In this document: positions 23,746 through 37,257 of the stretch, one piece after another
Layout of the letters: each line of letters begins with the position of its first letter
Numbering within the stretch: the stretch's first letter is position 1
Assembly: GCF_024166365.1 (NCBI RefSeq)
Contig: NC_064831.1
Coordinates: 49,229,768 to 49,293,767 of the forward strand
DNA from: Elephas maximus indicus
Taxonomy: Eukaryota > Chordata > Mammalia > Proboscidea > Elephantidae
Length of the DNA stretch: 64,000 bases
Direction: 5' to 3'
Translations under genes and position numbers: made by a program
The notes under the pieces: model-generated
What the model was told of the DNA's origin: nothing
Database searches by the model: none
Seen by the model: the letters and a program-made list of their open reading frames with translations, nothing else

Positions 23746-23938
23746 CAGTGGTTCTCACCGTGTGGTTCCTAGACCAGCAGCATCAGCATCACCTGGGTTC
23801 GAGTTAGAAATGCAAAATTCTCGGCCTCATCCGTGACCTACTGAATGAGAAACTCTAGAGGTGGGCCAGCAAACTGTTCTTTTAATAAGCCCTCCATGTG
23901 ATTCTGGTGCACACTAAAGTTGAGAACCACTAGATGAA
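23746..23938 (+). mobile_element. MER5A (hAT-Charlie)
   Basis: Starts GGCCAGTGGTTCTCACC and ends AAAGTTGAGAACCACTAG, imperfect inverted ends around the MER5A internal blocks GCATCAGCATCACCTGGG and AGGTGGGCCAGCAAACTG. Confidence 0.85.
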
Positions 23939-24479
23939 GCCAAGCCTATCAGGTAAACCGGATATACCCAGCTTACACAAGAGGAAGGGGAGGGAGAGAC
24001 GAAGGGGAGGGTGAGAGAGAGAGACAGGGAGCTAGCCAGTCTATTGATGGCTGTCTATGTGATAAAATTAAGATGCTTTCATATCTGTAGCCCAAATGAG
24101 GTAAAACTTGCCAGAGGAAAAGGGACATAGGGCCATGGTAATCTTTCTAAGAGCTTTGTGGTCTTTAGGAGGATGCTGCCAAGGTAGGAAAAACATCTGA
24201 TAATAAATTCTGGATGCCCACCCAGAGGAAAGAGCTGTCATTTTCTCTCCTTCCATGGATCTAGTTTATACACAAGTCTCCTGATCCCCACCCGGAACTT
24301 CTTCATCTTTCTAGAGACATGGAGATGGGCTTGAGGGATGGGAAGAGGTGAGAGAGGGAGCTGGAGCAGACCTATTACTGGGTTCAGCCAAAAGAACTGC
24401 TCCTCCACTGAGCAGCATGCAGAGTTGAAAGGTTCTTGAAAGGTCACTAGTTCAGTCACCAGGGGACAGTGGTTGTATC

Positions 24480-24507
24480 ATCGTCGTCGTCATCATCATC
24501 ATCATCG
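24480..24507 (+). repeat. (GTC)n(ATC)n microsatellite
   Basis: Three GTC followed by five ATC trinucleotides. Confidence 0.85.
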
Positions 24508-24514
24508 AGCCACA

Positions 24515-24705
24515 ATTGGCTGAGCAGCCAGCCTCCTCCATGCCAAGTAGCATACTAGGTATTTTCCATAGAATATTTCTAGCCTTCCCAATAACCCTGC
24601 AGCTTGTGTGCAGAAGTGGAAACTGAAGTTTAGAGAGGACAGGCAGCATGTCCACTCTTAGATAGTTAGTACAGGACTGAAATAGGGTTGTCACCCAGGT
24701 CTGAC
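24515..24705 (-). repeat. MIR SINE
   Basis: Reverse MIR: GCATACTAGGTATTTTCC, CCCAATAACCCTGCAGC and GACTGAAATAGGGTTGTCAC. Confidence 0.5.
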
Positions 24706-25518
24706 TTCTCCCTTATCGAACACTTGATAATATCCCTTGACAACATTTCTGCCTGATGATTTCAATCCACTCAGTGCCTGAATACTTCCAGGGACAAGGT
24801 GCTCCTTACATCCTAGGGCAGCTCATCTTTGGACTACTGGAATGTTCTTTTTTTACTGATACCAAATCTACCTCCTGGTAGATCCTACACACTGGTCTTA
24901 AGGTCTTGGTTCTATCCTTTGCAACTCCATAGGACATATCAAATTCATACTCAAACTGATAGATCTTCAAATGTCTGTAGAGAGCTCCAGAATCTTCACT
25001 TCCTCAGGCCAAAAAGCCTGGGCTCATTTCACCACTCTTCGTTTTCTGTCCTAGAAATCAGGCAGAGAGGCTCTCATGTTAAAGCCTTGAAGATCAGTAT
25101 TCATAAGCAAACATCAACATCTCGTACAATACTTGGATGCTATTCTTAATGTCTGTCAGCTGTTGTGTTTATGCAACTGTGGGTACAGACATAAATCGAT
25201 AACCCACTATTCTTCCACTGTGCCAGAGAGCAGACAAGGCCAGAGAAATCAAATCGCAGGGCTCGAGGGGAGCCCTCCTCTGACGTTTCCAAGATAAGCC
25301 TTCTCTAGAGACTGAAATGAGTTGTGTGCTATCAACTTGACTGCTTATTTAGAAATGCCAGCCAAAGGCCCCATAGCCTTGGGTTCCAGGTTACAACATT
25401 TGAGTGGAAAATGGAACTTTAGATTCACAAAGTGACAACCCAAAGAAACCCCTGAACATTGGTGCAACTGATGGACACGAAGCTTGCCAGCTTCGCACCC
25501 AGGATGTGGAAATCTTAC

Positions 25519-25720
25519 CCCGCAGCGCCCTGGTCTGGAACCTTAAGGAAATCCAGGCTCTCGGGTGTCTGGGACACTCGGTCTGAGCCAGTGGACTGTT
25601 GCCTTGGCAAGGGTGGGCGGGCCATGGAGGTATACAGGCTTTTCTGATTGGACCTCTGGTTTCCAAGGCCATGGGGGTGTGGCACAAACTTGTTTTTGAT
25701 GACTCCATTCTGATGGTATC
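25519..25720 (-). CDS. MYO1E: MYO1E exon (probably exon 26): TH2 proline-rich region, second part
   Basis: Encodes 66 whole residues beginning [20 protein letters not shown], continuing [20 protein letters not shown] and ending [18 protein letters not shown] is a proline-rich SH3-type ligand motif, and there is a Ser/Thr-rich stretch suited to phosphorylation. The length is 202 nt, two bases in and two out. The acceptor is TTCTAG at 25721-25726. The donor is GTAAGA at 25518-25513; choosing it rather than the G one base earlier gives GG+T (Gly) and keeps frame with the SH3 exon. Confidence 0.93.
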
Positions 25721-25794
25721 CTAGAAATAGGAAAAGAAAAGAAAACAGGTTACATTTTCTGACCCTTGGCTAGACGTCTCTCTGAAGTTCTTCC

Positions 25795-25960
25795 ATTTAC
25801 TAACCATGTGACTCAGGGCAAGGTACTTAACTTGAGCCTCAGTTTCCCCTGAAAAATGGAGAGGACTAGAGCTAATATATTGTGAAAACTAGGGCTAATA
25901 CATCATAAACTGCCAGCAGGTTCCTGGGACACGAGAGACAGTCAGCAGATGCTTGTTGAA
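25795..25960 (+). repeat. MIR SINE
   Basis: CTAACCATGTGACTCAGGGC, CTTGAGCCTCAGTTTCCCC and CAGATGCTTGTTGAATTT in order. A 30-bp stretch is duplicated inside it (GAGCTAATATATTGTGAAAA and GGGCTAATACATCAT). Confidence 0.65.
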
Positions 25961-27445
25961 TTTTGACAAAAGAATCACCAGATGGTCAGGGTTTCAAAGC
26001 TCACAGTCAAGAAAAGGTAAGTTTGCAGCTAGCTGGCAGGCAAATATATGGGTCTAAGAGAAATTATGAGGGTATGACTCAAAAGGGCTGGCAGGCAGCT
26101 GTTTAGACAGTTGGACATACATCTCCAGGCCGGTCGGTCTTGTGTTCTCTGCAGAAGCCGGTTATGTGAGGTACAGAGAGTGCTTCACACAGTCAGGGGA
26201 AATGTGGCCATCCTCACACAGGCAGGGGAAATGTGGCCGCCTGCTGGGTTGATCTGGATGGAGCAAGCTCCTGTAGCCAAACAACAGTTCTTGGTCAAGA
26301 CCAAGTTAGCTGGTAAGTAATGCATCATGGCAATGGGTTCTGCACGATGGACCTTGACTGAAAAGGACAGCTCTGCAGTGGCGAAGGAAAACAAGACCCC
26401 CCAAGGCACACTTTGGTGGAGCTCACCATAAGACCTCGTCCAACCAGGTTAAGAAAGGAACTCTTTGGTAGTAGTGTGATGACCCTTAGTTCATAATCAG
26501 AAAAAGGGATCCAGCTCTGGCTCTGAAAGCTGTGTTGACCTTGAGCAAGATATTTGACCTTTCCGAGTGCCAGCTTCTTCACTTAAGCAATGAGGAGACT
26601 GGTCCAGAATCCTCTGGTCCCATCCAGCTTGGACATGCATTTTCTCTGTATCTCTAGATCCTTATTATGCAGAAGTGGATTTTTTCTCTACCCAAATAAT
26701 AGATTCCCCTTTGAGCTACCGTTCTCTAGGGGCGGCACTTTGACCAGGGTTCCGACATCTCTCGTTTTCTCTCACAGGCCAGGCTTGGACTAGACATTTG
26801 GGGCAAACAGCCTCCTTCTCATCTCACCCCACTTCCCCTAGCCCCAGGGGTGAGATTTGGGTGGGTCTCTCCACAGAGCACATTTAAGATTCAGGGTACA
26901 GGTGTAGTTTTGGGAGTGAGGCGGGGCAGGGGCAGTGGGACCCATCGTTATGGAAAGAGGTGGCACTTGCTGCCTAGGACGGCAGCTTGAGAGGGGCACA
27001 GAGAGCCAGACATCCTCCAGGGGGCGATGCTCAGTGTGGGGTCCTCTATCAGCTCGTGACCGACTCACCCGCAGTGAAGTATGTTCAGAAACCGAGGGTG
27101 AGCATGTAGAAACTTTCATAGCAGTCTGACAGACATATTTTGTGTCTGCTGAATCTAATAATAAGACATTTTGGCTTCTGTTTTGCATGCACTTAAATTT
27201 TCATTCTTCTAATAATTCATTTTTATTATTTTTTACAAAAGTATGGTTTGCAATAGATTAGAGATTAAACAAACAAAACTCACCCTGGTCCTTCACCACT
27301 GAGAATTTGAGAATTGCTGACCTAAGGGACTCTGGTCTAATTGTCTCATGTTATTGATGAAGAAACTGTAGCTTAGAGAGATTAGGAGTTCAAAGTCACA
27401 GGTACTTTGTGGCTTGATTTGGTCTGAAGCTACTTTGGCTGACCT

Positions 27446-28101
27446 GTTATTGTTAGGTGCCGTCGAGTCAGTTCCAACTCATAGCGACCCTATGCACAAC
27501 AGAACGAAACACTGCCTGGTCCTGCGCTATCCTTACAATCGTTGTTATGCTTGAGCTCATTGTTGCAGCCACTGTGTCAATCCACCTCATTGAGGGTCTT
27601 CCTCTTTTCCGCTAACCCTGTACTTTGCCAAGCATGATGTCCTTCTCCAGGGACTGATCCCTCCTGACAACATGTAAGATGCAGTCTCGCCATCCTTGCT
27701 TCTAAGGAGCATTCTGATTGTACTTCTTCTAAGACAGATTTGTTCATTCTTTTGGCAGTCCATGGTATCTTTAATATTTTTTGCCAACACCACAATTCAA
27801 AGGCATCAATTCTTCTTTGGTCTTCCTTATTCACTGTCCAGCTTTCACAAGCATATGATGTGATTGAAAATACCATGGCTTGGGTCAGGCACACCTTAGT
27901 CTTCAAGGTGACATCTTTGCTCTTCAATGCTTTGAAGAGGTCCTTTGCAGCAGATTGACCCAATGCAACGCATCTTTTGATTTCTTGACTGCTGCTTCCG
28001 TGGCTGTTGATTGTGGATCCAAGTAAAATGAAATCCTTGACAACTTCCATCTTTTCTCTGTTCATCATGATGTTGCTCATTTGTCCAGTTGTGAAGATTT
28101 T
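27446..28101 (-). mobile_element. RTE LINE, 5'-truncated (0.66 kb)
   Basis: The minus strand encodes the RTE C-terminal region (DFILLGSTINSHGSSSQEIK, MVFSITSYACESWTVNKEDQ, FELWCWQKILKIPWTAKRM) and ends with the shared tail CGACGGCACCTAACAATAAC. It is the same orientation as MYO1E and an independent insertion from 16923-20129. Frameshifts are present. Confidence 0.9.
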
Positions 28102-29221
28102 GGCCAAGCTAGCTGAGGCAAATAAACTTTCCGTGTGGTCCCAGCCAGCTAACCAGCAATCTCCAGTGGGAGCTGGCCCATAAATAGATAGTACAATACT
28201 TCCTTGCTTTTTTAGGTTCCTCTGTGCTTATATATAATTTCAAGAACAGAGGAAGGTGGAGGACAGACAGCTGAGCCAAGGCGGGATGAGGGATTCCAAA
28301 AGAGATGAGAATTCGTTTTCACTCCCGGGCACCAGAGTCAACATTGTAACCACAACTATGAGATTCCAGACCCAGAGTCTAAAACATGCGTTCTACTGCT
28401 TATCATGGACATCGCTTCGAATAGGATTCCATCGTCTACGATGAATTGAGTCAAGTGTGGTCCCCAGATGAACCTTACAGACATAGAATCCTAAGGTTAT
28501 TAAGAACAACCATTCTGGGAACCGTTTTTTATGAACTGAATTTTGCAAGTGATCGGGAAAAGAAAAGAAAAAAAACTTCGTGAATTTTTTTTTAATGGTC
28601 TCCAAACACTAAGCATCTTTTTAAAAGCAAAAAGTCTTAAATTGATCTACATGTTATATTTCCATTATTTAGAAAAACTTAGAAATACCGAAAGTCCAAA
28701 AAAAGCTTTTGTATCCATTTTGTTAGTTCTCTCAGGTGTTATTTTACTCCTTTGGAGCAGGTCTCCTGGATCCTAGATGCCTAACAATAAAGTTTTTCTA
28801 CTTGTACATTCGGCTCTGCTGAACTAGTTACACAATAACATAGTGGCATTTGGCTGGAGGTCGGTGGTGGTGGGCTACACCTGACAAGCTCCCATTTCCA
28901 TGGAGGAAGCATTCCACGTCTTAAAAGCTCCAACATTCCAGTTGTCACGAACAAGGCACTCCTTTCTGTTACTGGTGTCAGAAGGCTTTCCTGAGGGAGT
29001 AATGGACTCCAGGTTTTTAATTCAGCTGTGGCTCAGTCTCCCTAACTCTTCCTTTTCCTGAATTTTGGGGTCATAGGTAGGGCCACTGTACTGGCAGGAA
29101 CACATCTGGCAGAGAAATGGCCCTTGGCTGGCTAACAGGTGTGCATTTACTTACTAATGAGTTTCTTCCCCAACATATTTTGCAAGCTATGGCTCCAGAT
29201 TTAGTGGCCCTGGTCTACAGC

Positions 29222-29378
29222 GCAGAGCCCTGGTGGCGCAGTGGTTAAGAACTCAGGCTACTAGCCAAAAGGTCGGTGGTTCAAATCTACCAGCTGCTCC
29301 TTGAAAACCCTATGGGGCAGTTCTATTCTGTCTTATAGGGTCATTATGAATCGGAATCAACTCAGTGGCAGTGGGTTT
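29222..29378 (+). mobile_element. AfroSINE close to a MYO1E splice donor
   Basis: Head AGAGCCCTGGTGGCGCAGTG (A box), GTGGTTCAAATCTACC (B box), tail AGGGTCATTATGAATCGGAA. A TGGTCTA TSD is seen at 29211-29217 and 29379-29385. The edge lies about 25 nt from the donor of exon 29404-29496. Confidence 0.85.
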
Positions 29379-29403
29379 GGTCTATGGTGCACGCTCAGCT
29401 TAC

Positions 29404-29496
29404 CTGGAGGAGGAGGGGCAACTCTCATTGGGTAGTTGGCATTTTGAGTCCCACTGGAATAAACTTTGTTTTGGATCGTGTTCCTTCTGGTAGGAC
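29404..29496 (-). CDS. MYO1E: MYO1E exon (probably exon 25): TH2 proline-rich region, first part
   Basis: Encodes 30 whole residues beginning [20 protein letters not shown] and ending PMRVAPPPP. This is the start of the TH2 region, a flexible Gly/Pro/basic tail that can bind actin in long-tailed class I myosins. The length is 93 nt, two bases in (completing Arg) and one base out (G of Gly). The acceptor is TTTTAG at 29497-29502 and the donor GTAAGC at 29403-29398. An AfroSINE lies about 25 nt past the donor. TH2 is the fastest-changing part of the tail; compared with the human protein as I remember it, several residues differ in [11 protein letters not shown]. Confidence 0.93.
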
Positions 29497-30056
29497 CTAA
29501 AATAAACACGTAAGACAAAGTTAAAATCAGAACTACTGGTTGGCTTTACGGCTCCTGAGTTCATTGGTTATAAAAGCCTCTTGAGAAGTCTAGAACCCAG
29601 GTCTCAGTCAGATTGGCAGAAGATCGGTTGCAGCGGAGAAGGGGTATTGGAGGGAAGCACTGCACTGAATGCTGCTGGGTGGGGGAGAGGTAGGGTTGGA
29701 GGCTATGTTTACAGAGGGACGGTTTTGAAATGTTAGGAGACAGTGGCTTTCCAAAGAGGTATTAATAATTTCTTGCAAAGGTGCTTCTATTTTTGCAGAT
29801 TTTGAGAAGAGGCAGATGGAATGTTGTCAGGTTTGCATTCAGCTTCTGCACGTTACACAGAAGCGGGACTGCCCATCATTGTCACTGGCAGAAAGCGTAT
29901 CCGGTCCTAACTGTGTAACTGCCTAGAGCCTTCCATGTGAGACTTTGTGCTCCAAGTCTTCCAACTAAACAGTGACCACAAAGGGTAGAGGCAGACCTGT
30001 ACCCTTGACACAGACGAGAAGGATTTGGAAAACAGTGCTAAATGGAACATGACTGT

Positions 30057-30694
30057 GGGCCAGGGCTAGGGCTGGGATGGCAGAGCCACGGGCCAGGGTT
30101 AGGGCAGGGATGGATGGCAGAGCCATGGGCCAGGGTTAGGGCTGGGATGGATGGCAGAGCCATGGGCCAGGGTTAGGGCAGGGATGGATGGCAGAGCCAT
30201 GGGCCAGGGTTAGGGCTGGGATGGATGGCAGAGCCATGGGCCAGGGTTAGGGCAGGGATGGATGGCAGAGCCACGGGCCAGGGTTAGGGCAGGGATGGAT
30301 GGCAGAGCCAAGGGCCAGGGCTAGGGCTGGGATGGCAGAGCCATGGGCCAGGGTTAGGGCTGGGATGGATGGCAGAGCCACGGGCCAGGGTTAGGGCAGG
30401 GATGGATGGCAGAGCCACGGGCCAGGGTTAGGGCAGGGATGGATGGCAGAGCCAAGGGCCAGGGCTAGGGCTGGGATGGCAGAGCCATGGGCCAGGGTTA
30501 GGGCTGGGATGGATGGCAGAGCCACGGGCCAGGGTTAGGGCAGGGATGGATGGCAGAGCCATGGGCCAGGGTTAGGGCTGGGATGGCAGAGCCAAGGGCC
30601 AGGGTTAGGGCTGGGATGGCACAGCCACGGGCCAGGGTTAGGGCAGGGATGGCAGAGCCACGGGCCAGGGTTAGGGCTGGGATGGCAGATCCAT
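30057..30694 (+). repeat. 33/37-bp minisatellite, 18 units, each with a G-quadruplex motif
   Basis: Eighteen units start GGGCCAGGG at 30057, 30090, 30127, 30164, 30201, 30238, 30275, 30312, 30345, 30382, 30419, 30456, 30489, 30526, 30563, 30596, 30629 and 30662. Eleven units are 37 bp and seven are 33 bp; the difference is one ATGG. Every unit has four GGG runs with loops of 3, 3 and 2 nt, for example GGGCCAGGGTTAGGGCAGGG, and most include TTAGGG. The G-rich strand is the template strand for MYO1E, so the nascent RNA is C-rich. Confidence 0.97.
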
Positions 30695-31621
30695 GGGAAG
30701 CCAGATGAGCTGTCTACAGAGACTTCTGAGCTGGGAAGGGAAACGATAAACAAGGGCCCCCACGGGCAGGGTTAGACCAGCTGGAAGAGGGGTGTGTAGG
30801 GGATTGCTTGTAAAGAGAAAAGCTAAAGATGAGGAGGCTAGGAAGTGACAAGACAAGCATAGCACAAAGCACAGCAGCTAGCCTCAGGGTTGTGCAGAGG
30901 ATGCTGGGAGAGCTGACCACATGGGCCCAGGTGAGGAATTCTCTCTCAGGGCCCCCTCCCACAGAGATATGAAAAGCACTATATTAAGTTTCTCCACTTG
31001 GGGGTCTACACACACATTCACACACATCCTGCTGGTTATTTGCAGTCCTTTGTCCTGCTCTGTGCCCTGCAGTCTGCGCCCTGGGGTCTGTGCCCTGCGG
31101 ACAGCCCTGCTTTCTGGCTGATTTGGCCAATGGGAGGCAGTGGCAGGAGTCTACAGTGCTAGAGGGGAGAAAGGCTGCCTGCTTCCTTTCCACTGGGCCT
31201 GCAGTGGCTGCATCCTTCAGCTCAGCTGTTTCCTTCCTCCGTCCCTTCAAGCTTGGGGCTAATAATGGATTCTTACTATTCCTTGTCCCCAGGTCCCCAC
31301 TTTGTTCCCTTAACACTGCTCCCACTGCTGTAAATAACTTTTATTTAAGTCTCTTCAAAAATTCCAGCTAAATGTGCTGTCGGTTTCCTGCAAAGCCTGT
31401 ATACAAACACACACCAACAATTTCCCAGTGGCTACTCCACACATGTGAAGGTATAACAGTATCTGTACTGTACTGTATTACTAAGTCATAGTATATGCTT
31501 TTGTGTGCTTCTGTATACTGATTTGGTAAAGATCTGTTTTATCGATGGCATACTCTTCATTGGTCATACACATATCTACATGATATCAACACAAAGCATA
31601 TACAATTATAAAGTGCATTAT

Positions 31622-31673
31622 ATGGATTCAAACTGCCAACTTTTTGGTTAACCACTATGCCACCAGGGTTTCC
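31622..31673 (-). mobile_element. AfroSINE head fragment
   Basis: Minus strand AACCCTGGTGGCATAGTGGT through the B-box region; the body is missing. Confidence 0.7.
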
Positions 31674-32083
31674 AATTTTATAAGTAGAAATTATAAGTAG
31701 AACAGGATCAAAGAGGTCAGTGGCATTAGACTGGGGTTTGGCTTAGTGGCGGCAGGGAAACCTTAGATCTGATTCACGATAACATAGTGAAACCATGTAG
31801 AGAGATGGCAAACATGGTAAATGTCTTTAAAATTGGCAGAGGCGCTAATGTTTACATTGTTGATGAGATCCAATTGGAAAGGACTGGGAAACTCGAATCC
31901 AACAAACTTTGATTTGTTTTAAACACAGCTAATCCTATGATGCCATGTGTACTATCCGTAAGTACTCAACAATTCCAGAAGTTTTAACCTGCCCATTTTC
32001 TCTGATGCTGGTTTAGTTTGCAGTGTTCCATTTTGAAGAACATCCCAGCCACAGGAAGCAGCTAGACCCTGTATGCATCATTA

Positions 32084-34200
<2,117 letters not shown>

Positions 34201-34229
34201 TCAATGAGAGTTTAAATAAACTTTTCTTT

Positions 34230-34640
34230 ATTCCATTATTTTTCACTCACTTTTTTTTGGTATGTAAATTGTACTTCAGTTGAGTTGATTTTAAAAAAAG
34301 AAGTGAGCTACTACTGACACATGAAACAACATGGACAAATTTCAAAATAATTATGCTGAGTGAAAGAAGCCTGACTCAAAGGTGAACATATTGCATGATG
34401 CCATTTGTATGAAGTCTTATAAGAGGCTAAATTAAACTTTGGTGATAGAAATCAGAAGAGTTGTTGCCTCTGGGCAAGGGGGGATGGGCCATACGCGGGC
34501 ACTTACGGAGGAAGGAGGCACAGGAGAAGGTCTTGGAATGATGAAAATATTCTGTATCATTGAGGCTGTCAAAATTCAAACTATACACTTAAAATCTATG
34601 CATTTTATAATATGCAAATTATAAGAATTTTAACAAGGAG
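34230..34640 (+). mobile_element. LINE-1 3' fragment
   Basis: ATGAAACAACATGGACAAAT, TATGCTGAGTGAAAGAAGCC and TACACTTAAAATCTATGCAT are standard L1 3' UTR/ORF2-end blocks in plus orientation. Confidence 0.7.
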
Positions 34641-34827
34641 AGAATAAACCAAAATAAGGGGATATTGAATGGGTTCAAAATAGACTTGAGAAGATAGTAC
34701 GGGACACCTGGAAGAACAATGAATGACCTCATATTCCCCAATGACGGAGAGGATTCGCTCACTTTTTTCTCTTGTACGACAGTACTAGGTTTCATATATC
34801 CTTTCTGTAATAATTAACACACGACAG

Positions 34828-35035
34828 CCAAACCAAAAAACCATTGCTGTCAAGTTGATTCCAACTCATAGTGACCCTATAGGACAGAGCAGAACTACTC
34901 TGTAGGATTTCCAAGGCTGTAATCTTTACTGAAGCAGACTGCCACATCTTTCTCCCTCCAAGCGGCTGGAGGGTTCAAACCGCTGACATTTTGGTTAGCA
35001 GTCAAGGGCTTAAACCGCGGGGCCACCAGGGAGCC
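34828..35035 (-). mobile_element. AfroSINE (long subfamily)
   Basis: Contains the GTAATCTTTACTGAAGCAGA and CTGCCACATCTTTCTCCC blocks typical of the long form. Head GGCTCCCTGGTGGCC on the minus strand. Confidence 0.85.
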
Positions 35036-36383
35036 TTACACACAAAAATAGTCAATTACATAGAACTGCTGAAATCTGTTTTCGAAAGAAGTTCACAGCC
35101 TACCAAAAGCATAATTCCACATGATTTTTAAAACCAGAAATTTAAGGACCAGTTAGTCTGTATAAAAAAAGAATCCATTTTCAAATCCAATCTCTGTGTT
35201 CTTAAGATCATAAAATACACCAGAAATTGACTCAAACTCCAGAATGTCATAAACAGGATGCAGCTGAAAGGGAACAATTCTCAGGTAAGTTTCCAGTTAA
35301 TAGTTTATGATATGGTTGTAGCTGTTGTGATAAATCCAAACTTGGAGAGTTGTAAGCTCGGTTATCAAAGGGGAAGCCAACATCCTAGCCTTCATACGCA
35401 TTTATTAAGAAGCTGTTGCCATATCACGTTCTGCTTCTCCTTGGTGCCAGGTGCTACCAGGCGTAGCAATGCATCCCAGTACAGAGGTACGCAACACGGC
35501 CATGCAAACAGTGACAAGCACATACCATCACCTTAGAGCTAATGAACTCCATGGGGCAAGGAAAGAACACACCTTGGCAGGAAGTGCACTTATTTAGACA
35601 GGATGGGGCTGTGAAGAAACCCATGCCTACAGGACTGAGACTGTGAGGAGCCGGAGGAAGAGAGAGGCAGAGACCAAGCCGCCGGTCCCGGGGGCAATGC
35701 TTGGTGGTAGGCGGACCTGGACCAGACAGAGTTCTGCCTCCAGGCCTAGCTAGACTTGTGGAAAGCTACAACACACACATATTCGAGAGTTGTACTCCCT
35801 AGCTCAGCTGGATGAGGCTTCATGTTATACAAGTTTACAATTACTGTCAAAGACCAAGGTAAGCCTTGAAAGGATGACATTTTATTAGGAACTTTCCAGG
35901 CATTAAAAATAAGTAAGTGATCACCCAAGAAAAAAGCCAATGTGCTAGGACGTTCCCTGTAAAAAGGCAAGTTGGTGTCAGGCTGACTACAAGAGCCCAA
36001 GGTGGGTAGAAATGAAAGCTGTTCGTGAGGCAGGGACACTGAAGCTCAGGAGCACAGGACAGAAACACTTGAGCCTGGAGAAGACTGGGACTCAGGTGTA
36101 TACTTCATCCATGGGATAAAGCCAGTCCAAAAAGTAACTCCAGACCCAGGGATCATGAATGGGCATTCCTGCAATTACAATTCCCCCGGCCCTAAGCAAA
36201 AGTAAATAAATGAATGAATAAGTGAACCTGCTTCAATGAATTGACTAGGGTAACACTTTAATCTCTCTGCAGGAAAGGCCAAAGAGATGGTTCCTCTAGT
36301 AACCAGAGCTGAGCTGTATCACCCAGGGGCTGTGCTCTCCTTCCGGGGCTCTGGTACCACTGTGCCAGCAGGATTACTGTGGC

Positions 36384-36578
36384 CAGGGGCGGACCACCCA
36401 GTAAGCCATGTATGCAAGGGCTTAATTGTGCTTACTTACTAATCAGTAGTGCACCATCTCGCACGGGTTTCACCACATCTTTGACGTGGAGAAAAACAGG
36501 TGAAATGGTGCACTAGTGATTACTAAGTAAGCACGAGTAGGCCCGTGCCTACCTGGCTTATTGGGTGATCCGTCCCTG
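36384..36578. mobile_element. Palindromic MITE, hAT-like
   Basis: The outer 74 nt of each end are inverted copies (about 63 of 74 match): left CAGGGGCGGACCACCCAGTA, right (reverse complement) CAGGGACGGATCACCCAATA. Flanking 8-bp ACTGTGGC / ACTGTAGT differ by two transitions. Inverted ends starting CAGGG with an 8-bp duplication point to a non-autonomous hAT element. No coding capacity. Confidence 0.7.
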
Positions 36579-37257
36579 ACTGTAGTAGTGACAAAGCCAG
36601 AACGGTGATGCAAATGTGTCCCATGGAGGACAAGGGTGAAGGAGAATCTCTGGTATTGGGGATTCTTTTCCTGTGTATAATTTGATAAATTTAAACTGTA
36701 GCTCCTGTGGTCTCTCTGTTCAGTCCAATGAATAAGTCAAGGTCAGGGCCAGGCTGCTGGCTTGTCAGGAATCTTTTCTTTCTGCTGTCTCCCTAGAACC
36801 TGGGCTGAGGCAAGGAGCTAATGACCTGCAGCTGATCAAGCAAGTAGCTCTAGCCACATCCTCTCTCCCTGAAACCTCAGCACCTCTGTCTTTCTTTGGG
36901 AAAGAGGCCTGATAACCCACAGGAGAAGAAAGGTCTAATGTAGAACCAGAGCACAACTGGAATCTGAAAGCACAAGATGGCAACATGCACAAACCACAGT
37001 GAAGGCCTGGAGCAAACTAGAAGATACCAGCATTGGGGGAGTTGAGCTTGGCCTTTCACAACCCATTTACTCAAGAATATTCTAATGGCACAGAGGCCTC
37101 CTTGGATGTGCAGTCAGAACGCTTTACCGGCATTTTTGGAGGAAAAGTGGCCATTTGGGGGGAGCATTTGGTCATTATTATTACAAACATCCCTGTATCA
37201 CAGCCATGCTTCCTACCCACTGATAGTTGGGATATAGGTCTTGCTGTTGTGATGAAG

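Larger units (their letters stand above)
25721..29403 (-). other. MYO1E: MYO1E intron between the two TH2 exons
   Basis: 3.7 kb containing a MIR, a 5'-truncated RTE fragment (27446-28101) and an AfroSINE close to the upstream exon's donor. 25970-27440 and 28110-29215 hold nothing that I recognise with confidence. Confidence 0.7.

Noticed and set aside
30057..30694. Interstitial telomeric repeat
   Set aside because: Most units contain a single TTAGGG, not tandem TTAGGG arrays.
30535..30753. Open frame with repeated NPGPWLCHPS on the minus strand
   Set aside because: It is the translation of the minisatellite; openness follows from the repeat unit, not from coding.
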